Origin: Varroa destructor
Taxonomy: Eukaryota > Arthropoda > Arachnida > Mesostigmata > Varroidae
DNA length: 64,000 nt
NCBI RefSeq assembly: GCF_002443255.2
Contig: NW_019211454.1
Coordinates: 7,089,440 to 7,153,439, forward strand
Reading direction: 5' to 3'
The notes below the pieces were generated by a model that saw only the letters and a list, made by a program, of their open reading frames with translations, was not told the DNA's origin and did no database searches. This document shows positions 53,264 through 64,000 of the stretch, in pieces. The translations under genes and the position numbers were made by a program. Each line of letters begins with the position of its first letter. Position 1 is the first letter of the stretch.

Positions 53264-53521
53264 ATGATTGTCTTACAAAACCTGGCAACAAGACAAGCAC
53301 ACGAGTGGATTTGTGTGCCGCGTTTGTTAGGGATAAACACACGGATCAAATGCGTTTTCTACGATGCGCGCGGAAGCCGACCTTGGCAACGAACCGTTAA
53401 GCGTTTAATCGGGCTACCCAGTGAAGGCACTATTCTGCGAATAGGTCACGACAACCTCGTATACCTAGCATTGCCGTTTACAGCTATAGTCAGAGCGGGG
53501 GCTCTTGCGCAAGAGCGCTGA
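53264..53521 (+). other. Possible S26 signal-peptidase-like exon or pseudogene
   Basis: This 85-codon frame contains CVFYDARG, then TVKRLIGLPSE, then ILRIGHDNLVYL. In S26 peptidases (bacterial signal peptidase I, mitochondrial IMP1/IMP2) the catalytic lysine sits in KR-hydrophobic-hydrophobic-GLPGD. A strand resembling VVFxDP precedes it, and a short basic or glycine turn with a strand follows. The order and spacing here resemble that block, with Lys at about residue 47. Against it, SEG replaces the family GD, the catalytic-serine block (SM-P) is not visible upstream, and the frame does not continue into the GD-N/S motif. Splice sites are poor in this frame: a good donor match (CTGAG/GTAATT, 53518-53527) follows the stop and fits another phase. 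It could be a decayed copy, a partial exon or chance similarity. Confidence 0.2.
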
Positions 53522-56500
53522 GGTAATTTTACATGGACGAGATAGGAAAGGAGGCGTCTAACTTGCTTAGCTATTATACGTAATACCTGCGTTAATGGAA
53601 CTACCGTGTACTAGCCGTAAGAGTTTATTCAATGGTAGTGTGCCTCAAGTATAAGCAAGCTTTGCCTTCTATGCATACAACAGGCTGACAGACCAAACCG
53701 GCGAAATACAATGTAATATAAATAGACATCTGTAGCTGTTTTGAGCTGTGCGGCTGGTGGCCAACGATTCTCACTCAGACCCACTATTTCTCGTTGCCCC
53801 TTGGCCAAATACATAGGTGTCATCCTGTTTTTCAATAAGAGAAGGTAAGGACTGGGCTCATTAAAATGAACGACAAAGCTTATAGAAGTTGTTATATTCA
53901 CTTAGTAACTTTCACCGAAAGTACACTGTGTAAGATTATGCGTTCGCTTGTTACTCGACCAAAATCAGGTCGATCTGTGTCTCGCCATATCTAGAACTGT
54001 TTTCTATCTCTAATTTTTTTTTATTAACTACTTTGCTTTACACAGGAACATCGAAATATTTAGATTTATTCGCTACCAGGTTTAGTAGGCTGTAGAGAAC
54101 ATTTGTCCAAGATGAAACGACTAATTAAAGTCACTCCGTCCCTTACATCTCTATTTGTAGACTCCGTTGCACGTGAATATGCTTTGTTCCTGTACAAGCG
54201 TAAACAAATGGCGGCGCATGGTAATGCACCTGTCGAAGTTGTCTACGGTTTGTAAGTCGGCCAGGCCAATAGTCCATACTGTGAGCTAATCCGCTTTATG
54301 ATCTGTCACCACGAATGCCATTTCCACTATCAGCACTAACAAGCTGCTGTTGGCTGGTCCATGGATAATTTCTGTGTATGGCAGTGTCATTGGCATCAGC
54401 GGTGATGGTACACCCTCTCGTCAGCTGTCGGCCTTCCATAAATAGCTACTAGCAGCTGCTGGCAGTGAGCTGTGAAATGACAAGAAATCTAGAAGGCTGA
54501 TAATGCGGGTAGCTCGGGGAGCTTTCCTTCATCGTCATTCCTGCCGATCATTTTTCTGGATAGTCGTCTTTAATCTGGCAGTATTCCACCTGGCCGATCT
54601 AGAAGTCTGCTGGCCTATTGATCTGGCCGGTCGAAGAGAGTCACTGAAAGATTAATCAGTTCTCCAGAGATTACCATTTCCCCCACAGACGTACGTCCCG
54701 TCAGCCAGCATCAGAGATGTCCATCCGAGATCGTTGCTAAACTATCAAATCCCTTACAATCCCTTTGCTGCGTAGGCCTGCATCAGCAGGTTTCACGAGG
54801 CGATGGCCTAATTGGCCATGTAGTTGATAACAACCAGCGGATCGAGCAGACTGGCTCTGTCTGACCGCTTAATAGACGAATAGTCAGGTCTTACTAACCA
54901 GCAAAACGAACTACGTGTCACATCGCCATATGGATACCTGGTACATACGGATAACCATTGCCGTGTCGCCCTGATTGAGACAAGATGAACACCAGTCTAT
55001 AAGGGAGCGTGGGTAGTACGTGTATATACAAGGAACCTATTGCAGGTGAGTCTGAACGAGAGGTCTGCACTGCACAGAGTAATAGACGGCATAGCAGTGC
55101 AGTATGGCCTATCCCCTAGCCGGCCAGGTTTCGGATAGGCTTCGACCTGATTTTATAGTTAACCAAGTAAGGCCTAGGCAGCAAATAGCAGAAAGGAAAG
55201 TCGGACGGATTCGATAAATTTCCAAGCGGTGTTTCAGTATACAGCATCTCCCTTTCGACAGCTTCGTTATGGTGATAAATGCAAAACGAGCTAGTGAACT
55301 GACTGGTCCACCGAAAACTTGAATAGCCAATCATAGATGGTCTATCATATTATAAATTACGCTAATAACAGTGTCAATGTGCAGGGAGGACTCGAAGGTT
55401 GTGTCCACATGAGGAGTGAAAGGTGCGGCAGTCGCCATTTTTCCTTTGATTTTATCACTCACTGATTTCGCTCAACTTTTTACTCAATTTCCGTTCACTT
55501 ACGCACCCGACGCCATCTGCCAGGAGCGCGCTAGGCCACGCTTTCTAGTCCATTATGCTTTTGCGAGACATGGTCCTTACCACCCGCTTCATTCCTTGGG
55601 AATCTTCTTGGTATCTACTAATCACTGGGCCAGGTGAGTCGTGTAGTGACACTATTACCATTAAACCATGATGTATCGAACCGTGAGACCGTACGTCTGG
55701 ACTTGCACAATCTCTTTCTTTGGTAGTACATTAAGAAGGACTGACAGTTCGACGGAAACGAATTGGAACCAGGAAACTCTACTAAAAGGATGTTGTTAGC
55801 GTGATCTACAAAAGTAGGCCTGTCTCCCACACTCCAGCGCTCCCAGCCGTGAGTACGAGACGTAGTGTACATGCGCGCCAATATCGTTTCTTATAAGGTA
55901 GAAGTTACGGGTTAGCGCTTCTAATCCGGCACACAGTACATAACGTAACGTTATGACCGAACTAAGATAGGTGCACGCGGCAAGGAGATCTTTAAAGTTG
56001 TGTTTCTGCCAACAGAAAATCCGATTAGATGTCCTCTGACATTTCTGCTCCTTTCTGTGCGTCTTTTCAGAGTAAAACTTACAGGCTTGTGACCTAGAAC
56101 GTGCTCGGCTTGCTTTGTTTAGGCTTTGGTGGGTCTTCGATGTTTATTTCCTGGCCGCCGTCAACTGCTCGTTTGCTGTGTGATGGTCGCACGGCACGCT
56201 TCCAGTGAAGTCTACTGCAGCAGAAAACTTATTTAACGAAAAATTTGGTAATTCGAGGGCTACGGCAGAAGGGTTTAGGGGGTGGAGTTAGCTCAACCGG
56301 GGCGTGAGTGGCCATGAGTAGCAGTTTGCGGTGAGTGCAGCTTCCTGGAAAGAAAAATGGAGTGTAGGGAGGTGGTAGTTGACCAGTCTTTCGGTCGATT
56401 AGCTAACCAGATGGTGGTCCCTGTTCGCTTGCCGGCCTCAGTTTTTCTATGTGCGGCGTCTGTACTGCTGACAGCCCAATGGCTCCGCTGTCAACAAGAG

Positions 56501-57801
56501 TCTGAATGCTTTGGTCCGCCTGGTTGCAGACTAAGGTTGGCAGCTGGTCAGCTCGATCTAATTTAGAGTGCAACCGTAGTTGGGTCCACAAGGTTCCAAC
56601 GGTGGTAGCGTCGACGGCGGATTGTTTTCCTCTTGCTGGATTGTTCTCTTCCCTACTGACTCTCGTCTCTTTCAAGTATCTCTAGGACTTTTGTGCGAGC
56701 CTGCTGCTTCCCCACGCCGCTCCTGTACCTTTCCCGCTGTTCTGTGGTATAACTGCTCTGACGCAGAGCGTAGAGTGCTTTTTGGCTCAAGTCATTGGTT
56801 GCTTCGACTGCTCTAGCGAGCTGCGTTCGCGTCGCTTGCTCCACGATATCGAGGTCTCTTTAGGTTGCCCCAATGACATCTATTTTTCTGCACTGTCCAC
56901 TGTGTAGCTGCAAAAGCGGTAACGGGTCCGTGAAGTAGGTCGCCAATCTATGATCCGAACAGAACATTCTTTTTAGAAAACTCCTGCTTTTGACGCGCTC
57001 GCCCTGACTCGGTTCCAGTACAGCCGCCCAACCGTTTTACGGAATGACGTCTGTAGGCCTGATGGCTGAATATGTATGTGCTCACACGACGGCGTAAACT
57101 GTCGTTACGGAGCCAGCCACTACTGTATGGCTTTCTGTGGCAGCCTAGCAGGCCTACGGGCTAGTCGTTAACTTGTTGCTGTAGCCCTGCTTCTTTTTCT
57201 ACAGACAGCCAAAGATGCCGCCTGTCTTTCTTTATTTAACAGAAACACCACGGGACCGACTTTAACATCAGTATTAACATTAAAACCGCGAACGGATCGG
57301 ATTTGAGAATATATACCCTGCTGGTGAACCCTCACATAACGGTGTCAATCAACATAGCGCCTTGTATCATACAGCTCTACGCTTGTTACGAAGTAGTCCA
57401 TGACTCTTCTGCATAAGCTTTGCACTAGGACTACTCGTTCACAGATAGAGCAATGGCGCTGGCAATAAGAACATGAGGCAGCAAATACAAGCAACACAGA
57501 AAGCTGACTTAGACCAAAAAGGGTCGACGGCTGAAAAACTTGTTGCAGCGTTTCTGGTTGTTAGCGTCGAATAAGATCAACGTAGAGCCAGATTTTGCTG
57601 AATCAGCTAACGTCTTATGTGTTTCCAAAGGATGACAAAGCAGGCGTACGTATATTTGCTGCAATAACAGCGGCGGCGGTGGCGGCCTTAGCACATGGGC
57701 AGCAAAATAGTAATATGTGGCAAGCCAATCGGCGAATGCAGAAGCGTTTCGCGCAGGTGCATGTCATTCGTTTTCCATGTACGTAAGGAGTGCGGAAAGA
57801 A
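53522..57801. other. Non-coding stretch, no gene recognised
   Basis: 53902-55108 has no ATG frame of 60 codons on either strand and is rich in CTGG, CTAG and GCTG words (for example 54340-54640), without a clear period. Other frames reach 90 codons without motifs. No transposon or RNA gene could be supported. Confidence 0.5.
57670..57686. repeat. Imperfect (CGG)n run
   Basis: GCGGCGGCGG is followed by TGGCGGC, about five units with one change. No gene is associated. Confidence 0.7.
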
Positions 57802-57840
57802 GGCGTATAGTGGGTGGTCGCTGGACCACCCACTAACGCC
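57802..57840. repeat. GC-rich hairpin, 17-18-bp arms, 4-nt loop
   Basis: The left arm 57802-57819 (begins GGCGTATAGTGGG) pairs with the right arm 57824-57840 across a GCTG loop. The pairing is perfect except for one extra A in the left arm. Structures like this occur near ends of some mobile elements and in foldbacks. It lacks the T-run of a bacterial terminator and the spacing of a Helitron terminus. Confidence 0.85.
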
Positions 57841-60043
57841 ATTCTAACCTCATTCGTTTCTTCGTTGACCTCTGATGCCTCTCCTTCTTATACGCAATTT
57901 TCGCCTTGAGCCTGGGAAGCTTTTAATTCTAGCGTCACGTTCACATATCACACCTGTTGCTCAATAGTAGACTCCAGGCTGCGAAATGGCTCATACGGCT
58001 TTTGGTTTCTTGAGACGATGGTCGTCGTAGTGGCTGCCCACCTGCTAGCAAGGAAGCTCTTGCTGTTTTATTTGCAAGTTAGATTCTTAGCCTCACCTTC
58101 CTCTCACTTTCTTTTCGAGCTCTTCCCGTTCTTCCCCGCTATGGCGCTCCCTGTAACGCCTGCCTACTCGTGACATGTTTCGTTAATGAATATTAAAACA
58201 TGGATCGAAACATCGGGTTGTTATCTATTTTTTGTCTCCTTACAAGGTCGCATCTCGGTTAGTCAGTTGAGCAGACAGCCAGCAAGCTACTACGATATGT
58301 TGAAAAGCCAACAGGATCCACAGCTAGGACCAAGCCTTAACCCTCGTCGGTTGCTCCCTTCTGTTCGCACAGGCGCCTGATCGTCAGCGACGTCTGAGCA
58401 TAGACGAACTGGCTGAATCTGTATGGGCTCTAACGATGTTTGTTCTCCACCTAAAAACGGGTTGATGTTTATTTTGGCATAAAAATTCCCACAGGCCCAG
58501 AGAGGACCAAAAGATTTCTCAATCCCATCGGAAAGTCAAGCTCGTTCCCTGCTAAGTTCCGTAGCGCAATGTCTTGTCGGTACGCTGCTTGGTAGATGCC
58601 GTCAGAAGCATAGATATGCCTCAGGCTTGGCGGTAGCTGAACCTAGCAAAAGCCTGCTAGGCCCATTCGCTTCGCGTTTACAGGAGGTACGAAGATAGCA
58701 TTATAAATGGGCAGAAGGGCCTGAGCTGTTGTCCGGAGAGTTCTCCGAGCCTACGTCAGAAGAACCACGTCTGCGGGTGGTAGCGCATATACTAACCTCT
58801 TGGGGATCTTGGGCTGAGCAATGAGGAGGTTACACTTCCTCATAGTGGCAGCGTCTAGATTAGCTTTTATTGTCCCGCGAGAAAAAAAAAAGGCAAAAAT
58901 ATTATGAAGCCACCATTATATATCTCCTGAAATCTTTTCGTTCATTGCATGATCGCGACTTGGCAAAACCCGATCTTACCATGCCTTATATAGCACCAGA
59001 TGGGGAAGAATACGGAAAGAAAAATGAACACTTTGTATAATAATATTAATAATTTATTTTAAAACGGAGTTACTTAGAGTGTAATATAGCTAAGAGTACT
59101 GGCTTTTCGAGAACAGCTTATAGAAGAGCGCAACTCGTAGCATGAAAGGTGTGGAAGAGTAAGTAACTGTAAAAGAAATATACTGGTTAGATAATATATT
59201 TGATTTGACTTATCTTGAGAGACCATTCACTGCATAGCAGAACGGTGCTGTTTGGGCATACATTTTTATATTAACAGGATAGCTCTCTAGCTCTATAAGC
59301 AGCAGCAAATATATTCAAGTGAATACATCTACTAAAAAAAAAGAAGTTAGTCGAAATCCGGCCACGTAAGGACAACTTGTAGAGCATTTCAAGGACCAAT
59401 TCACCGCCCCACACTCGTACACACCAATATAATGACGTGCCTAATGAAACTCAATCGTTCATATTATAATGCTCATTCTTGGCTCCATTGTGTCCTCGTT
59501 CGAACGAGGCTAGATAAGAGAGAACATTCAATACTATATGCTACGCCTGATGTTATTAAATCGAGGCTCGAAACTTACATCGTGGCAGGTCTCTGATTAC
59601 GTCCAAACCCGTTACGTAGGGGAAAAGCACGACTTAAATGTGAGCCTTAAATACATGCACATTAGAACCCTAAACTTCTATAGAAGAACGGCGTGCACAA
59701 ACCAGCGTCCAATCGTTTGGAACCTGCAGTAATGAGTGGCGTTGTCACCGGACAAATAGGAGTTCGTATTTTCCATATACTATATACTTAGTGCCTTGCC
59801 CTTTTTGATAGTAATGATGGGCTTTTTTTCTTTTGCTTCGTAATGTAGCCAAAGACTCTACGATCCCCTGTGATTCGTGGCGTCCCTATAAAATTTTTCT
59901 GAGCTTTTCTCCTAGCCTTGTTCGTAACTGATAAAGGAGTCTTTCCTTTGGTTTCATGGGCCTGCTTTTGATTTAAAGTTGGGCCCTTCTGTTTTTATAC
60001 GCAGGGGTAGCAATAGCCGGCAGTCACTTACACACACAGAGAC
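57841..60043. other. Non-coding stretch, no gene recognised
   Basis: 58381-59537 has no ATG frame of 60 codons. An A-rich run (58881-58890) and AT-rich DNA (59036-59061) are present, without mitochondrial-like coding. Nothing else is recognisable. Confidence 0.5.
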
Positions 60044-60325
60044 TTACAGTGCCCTTAAAGTGGCCGCCGGTATAATTCTAGTAGGTGATATGTAAAGGTC
60101 GTTCTTCGAACTGTGATCCAGCTCGGCGTTTATAGTTAGTCTGGTCCCCACTAGCCGCGCCACCGACGCGCCTGGTAGATCTTCCACTACCTGTACCACA
60201 TATGGGCATGTCCCTGGACGTGGCTTTGACTTTTTTGATTCTATAAGCATCTTCCCCCAGTAGCTGGCTAGCTGGTTACCGGAACGTGCCAACTCTTGAA
60301 CTTCCTTTGGAGCCTTTGCCATCAT
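60044..60325 (-). other. Possible unidentified coding exon
   Basis: This minus-strand frame of 93 codons starts MMAKAPKE and has a balanced, protein-like composition. There is a charged Lys-rich first third, then a stretch (CPYVVQVVEDLPG, VARLVGTRLTI) that would form beta strands. On the minus strand, CT/GTAAGT follows the last sense codons, a strong donor match that would splice out the TAA at 60044-60046. The upstream side has only a weak acceptor candidate (CAATTAG before the ATGs). I do not recognise the family. Most other frames here are rich in Cys, Arg, Ser or Phe from out-of-frame reading, and this one is not, but that is a subjective criterion. Confidence 0.2.
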
Positions 60326-63300
60326 CCTAATTGAACGTTTCCACCGCCGCTTTTATCATTTCGTCACCGACCGAGGCTCCGTTTCTAGTCGTCTACTTCT
60401 TTCAAACTGCGATGAACTCAAAGCCTATTACTACTAGTGCCTCAAAAAATTCTATGTTTGCCGTTCTCGTTGAAAAAGCTTGGGGGGACGAAAAACGGGG
60501 AATACGGAGCAGAAGCCTCGTCGAGCAAACAGGCTACTGTATTCGTTCTTCCAGCTAGCTAGCGGGTCAATCAAGTAACATCCAAAACGCTATAATGCTA
60601 GTGCGAAAGCTGAACAGCGGACCGTCACCGTTGATAATAATTAAGCTTGAGACAGCAGCATCGGCTGCGATCGACGCTACTGCCCATCAATACTGCGTCA
60701 TCATCCAAACGCGTGCGTATCAATGAAAGAGATACTCTGTTCCCTAAGCGCTCGCAACAACAGAACGGTTCGTCATTCACGTTCCTTTACATAGAAATTA
60801 CATCCGCAGACAGCTCGCTGGCAGGCGGGTCTACAAAAATGAAATGTTTATGCGCCTTTGTAACACCACGTATATCTTCACGGAACCACTGTTTCGCCAC
60901 AAAAAGGCCGGTGCTGACAAACGTGTGCCAAAGGGAAAAAGAGAGGAAACGTATGTATATGCTAAAAAAATGCACGCATCGCATGAGATACTTGAATATG
61001 GCAGAAACATCTTTTCGAGGTCTGTAACAGCATTTTGGCGTCTCGAAAATTGTTACAAGTTTTAGCTTTTCCTTTCTTTCCTCCTTTAAAGAGGTATTCT
61101 ACTTTCAAATCACTTCTAAACGTTTCTAAACGCGTGGACTTCGCGAAGAAGGAATCTCGAGACAGTACACGCCGACGCCGTTCTAATCGTCATGCCTAGA
61201 CATCCAAGTAGCACCAGCATAGCCTTCTGCCCACATCTCTAGCAATCGAATCTGTTCAATAAGGGAACCAGTTTGATTTAGCGTGGAGATGTTGGCGTTC
61301 GAAGACGCTGGCTGGCACACGAGGTGTGCCAAGGAAGTAGTATCCGGAAAATAGGGCAAGGTCGAAAATAAGCAGTACTTGTGCTGACAGCGAAACCGGA
61401 CGAGAGCAAGAGGGAACGAAGATTGTAGGACTTATGCAAGCGTGGAATTTAGAAAAGTGGCAGGAGGAATCATAGAACGGATTACTGCTTACCTTTTTGT
61501 TTTCCGATTAAATTTAGTCCCACTTCATCCGATTTATTTGCTCTGCTGCTGTATCCACGTTGTTAACTATGTACATTTTATGTACATACCGTTTCCTATA
61601 ATCGTGGTTTCTTTGAAAACCCCCTGCTTTCAACGCAAGATACTAGTCAGGCAGGTTTTGGTTATGTGCGGTAGAAGAGACTTCACTGGCACTGTGTGAT
61701 CAACGGCGGCGTACTTCACCGATTGCTTTGCATTAATGCAACTTTCTCCAGTCCCTATTTTCAAAATGCACTATGTAAATATGGATTATGAAATAAGCAT
61801 GCTGCCAAATGAGCATACACCCATGAATATATTTTCTATGTTCTTTCACAGAATATTTCATGCCCATTACCTCTTTTCTCAAAGCCTCACTATAGCCGAA
61901 TTCAAATTTGTACGCCTTTCGCAATCTACATGCATCTCCTTCTTAGCGGGGTTTGTCAGGACCTAGAGACGGCGTTCACGAACTTGCTCCAACCGGCCTA
62001 GGGCCAGGATTAGGTTTGTCCATGATGGCACGAATCTAAATGCTACTCATAGTAACATACAGTTCAGGATGCAATTATCTTACTACCTGTAAACGTACTG
62101 TTGATATTAGTTACAATAAGAGTTCCGTACGGTCTACCAGGCTACAAGAAACCGGTAGGCAAACATTTGTGATTCAACAGAAGGAGAAACGGACGAGTAA
62201 TACGCTTGGCCATACGCTTATTTTTGGCAATTTGTGGTAAGGTTCGACTTTAATAGTTGTTTACTAGCGATATCGAATACTCCGGTTAGAAAGGCTCATG
62301 CTGCCATAGTCACTACTAGCGCCCCTAACTGCGAGGCTGCAGCAGATAAAGTTTGGCGGAGGACAGTTGGGAGTCTGGCAAAGCCGAGTAGTGGGACGTA
62401 ATTGATCGTCATCTTTTTAGCTTTGGTGTGTACGTTTATTGTAATGATAGATGCACTAGGGTGGCGCTTTGCTCGGATTGGGGCTGATGGTTAAAATAAG
62501 TGTGAAGAGGTGATTGAGGGGTTCGGAAAAACGCATTTAAACGGGGCAATATTATGTTGCTGAGTAGGGTGTGCTTAGTTAAAAAGCCTCTAGAATAATG
62601 CAATTTACGGATATAAACGGAATACAATAAGCGACGAATACTATACCGCGGCCGCCATCTGAAGATCTGAAAAGAAATGATGGACAAGTCCTTAATAAGT
62701 GGACAGGTCGAAATCGTCAAGATCGGGCGGGACGAAGAGGAATTTTTTAAGAAGCTGACTACAGCATGTGCTCTGCATACATTAGTATACTACCTGTACA
62801 AATGGCGTCGTCTTATTGCATCAAGAGAGATCTAAAATGAGTGTACATTGTTGTATGTCCCATTCGGAGTCCTAGAAATAACAGATTACCACATGCCTAG
62901 CGGCGAACACATTGAGGTTGTTCTGTAGCAATGGAGAAATTAGAAGTTTATTCGTGTGCGTACGTTCATGCAGCTCTTAGTCGTTTTAGAGGCTGTATTT
63001 AAATCGGATATAAGAAAATGGAATCGTTTAAACCTCCATGGTCATATCGAAGCTGCTGCAATCTCTGCACCTCAAACCACCACCATGGCTAGTATCTAAG
63101 AATCTTTTGCACTTAGACTAAGTTTATTATTCTGACACCCAAATGAAGATCATCATTAATATAAGCTTCTTCTCGATCAGTTGAGCTTTAAAGCGGACCA
63201 ATGCCTTGATATATACAGTTGAGACCTGTTTATAACTTAGAGAAGACCAGGGAAAGGATTTGGGAGAAAAGGACGCAAATATATATTTACCCGTTTTTAA

Positions 63301-64000
63301 TATAGATATACCTAATAGGCCTTGTGAAAGGTACAAATGATTCATCCACTCGTTTTCTTTTCTATACCAGCACTTATGTCTAGTGATAACAGCCAAAAAT
63401 CAATCCTATATTATATCTAGTGAAAAGGCTTTAAAAGGCTTAACTCGGCTATATCGAAGCCACATAGTGATGGCAATACCTGTCAAACGACACTGTGGCA
63501 GTATATCAGATAAAAGTTGTCCTTATTGTTTCTCTCAGTTTATCAGATCGTTGCACATTACTGGAAGGTTGTCATGTTCGTCAAACATACTCGGGTAATG
63601 ATCGCCTTAAACGTTGAATGTCCGCTTATTTTCTTATCCCTTTCGTTTATACCCTCTTCCGCTGGCTTTTTATGGATATAAATGGCTACCATTTAGCCAC
63701 TCACGCACTTTTGTCTTCGCCCCTCTTTTGGGTCTTTTTGCCCCTCCATTGAGCTACGCTGTTAGCGCTGGATGTAAAATCACAAACAGTACAAAGAGAC
63801 TAAAGGCGAGGGCAAAAAGGTCTGCCGCTTTTCTCGGCACCTCCTGGCCGTGACCTCTACTCTGCAACATCGAACCAGTACAACCTCCGCTCGAAAAGGT
63901 CCCGGCAAGAAGCATAATTAGGTTTTAACAGACGGTTACCAAACTTAATGGTTTTCACGAGGAAAAGACCACGTAAAAGAAAAAAAACATAAGCAAAAGC
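60326..64000. other. Non-coding stretch, no gene recognised
   Basis: Overlapping frames up to 126 codons (60647-61027 plus) have no motif. A short tandem of TTCTAAACG lies at 61112-61130, and an 8-bp hairpin (TGGCACAC/GTGTGCCA, 3-nt loop) at 61313-61331. No RNA gene or mobile element end could be supported up to the window edge. Confidence 0.5.

Noticed and set aside
53902..55108. Interval lacking any 60-codon ATG frame, rich in CTGG/CTAG words
   Set aside because: Longer frame-free intervals exist elsewhere (for example 30192-31890), and no repeat period or structure could be defined.
56289..56300. tRNA A-box-like TAGCTCAACCGG
   Set aside because: A D-arm can be drawn, but no anticodon stem pairs and no B box follows at the right distance.
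57802..57850. Helitron 3' end or rho-independent terminator
   Set aside because: CTAA follows the hairpin after only 3 nt and is not followed by T, so the Helitron spacing fails. There is no T-run for a terminator.

Overview
This window reads as non-coding nuclear DNA from an invertebrate, most likely an arthropod. No complete gene can be supported. Open frames are short, lie on both strands and in all phases, and overlap each other. The longest ATG-initiated frame is 190 codons (39715-40287, minus). A back-of-envelope estimate using about 4.7% stop codons over six frames of 64 kb predicts a few frames of 150-190 codons by chance, so length alone proves nothing. There are no operon-like gene runs, bacterial ribosome-binding spacing, rRNA genes, convincing tRNA genes or CRISPR arrays. 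Base composition looks mid-40s % GC by eye. CpG is not visibly depleted, short GCA/GTA/GTC trinucleotide runs are common, and TA microsatellites and homopolymers occur. This suits a long intron or an intergenic region.

The firmest identification is at 3634-3908. There the DNA drops abruptly to about 14% GC (my hand count) and, on the minus strand, encodes a decayed piece of mitochondrial NADH dehydrogenase subunit 5. It is a nuclear mitochondrial insertion (NUMT). AGA codons sit where ND5 has serine, which points to the invertebrate mitochondrial code and is the main evidence on the organism.

Layout: 1-3633 is unremarkable. 3634-3908 is the NUMT. 3909-20523 has no recognisable gene. 20524-22136 is a repeat-rich patch holding a perfect 84-bp palindrome around (TA)29, a diverged 24-bp direct repeat pair about 1.1 kb apart, and a second inverted repeat around a TA-rich core. 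23.0-24.0 kb is GC- and CpG-rich with (CGG)5. 32.5-32.7 kb has a 42-codon frame with a reverse-transcriptase-like YADD box, followed directly by a hairpin with 23-bp perfect arms. 37.87-37.91 kb is a second TA microsatellite. 39.8 kb is a purine tract. 49.65 kb is a canonical G-quadruplex motif. 53.26-53.52 kb is a frame with a possible S26 signal-peptidase-like motif. 57.8 kb is a GC-rich hairpin. 60.04-60.33 kb is a minus-strand frame ending at a good splice-donor match.

No set of genes working together is visible, and I did not find a new biological system. The exon-like and transposon-like calls are weak leads, each stated with what would confirm or refute it.
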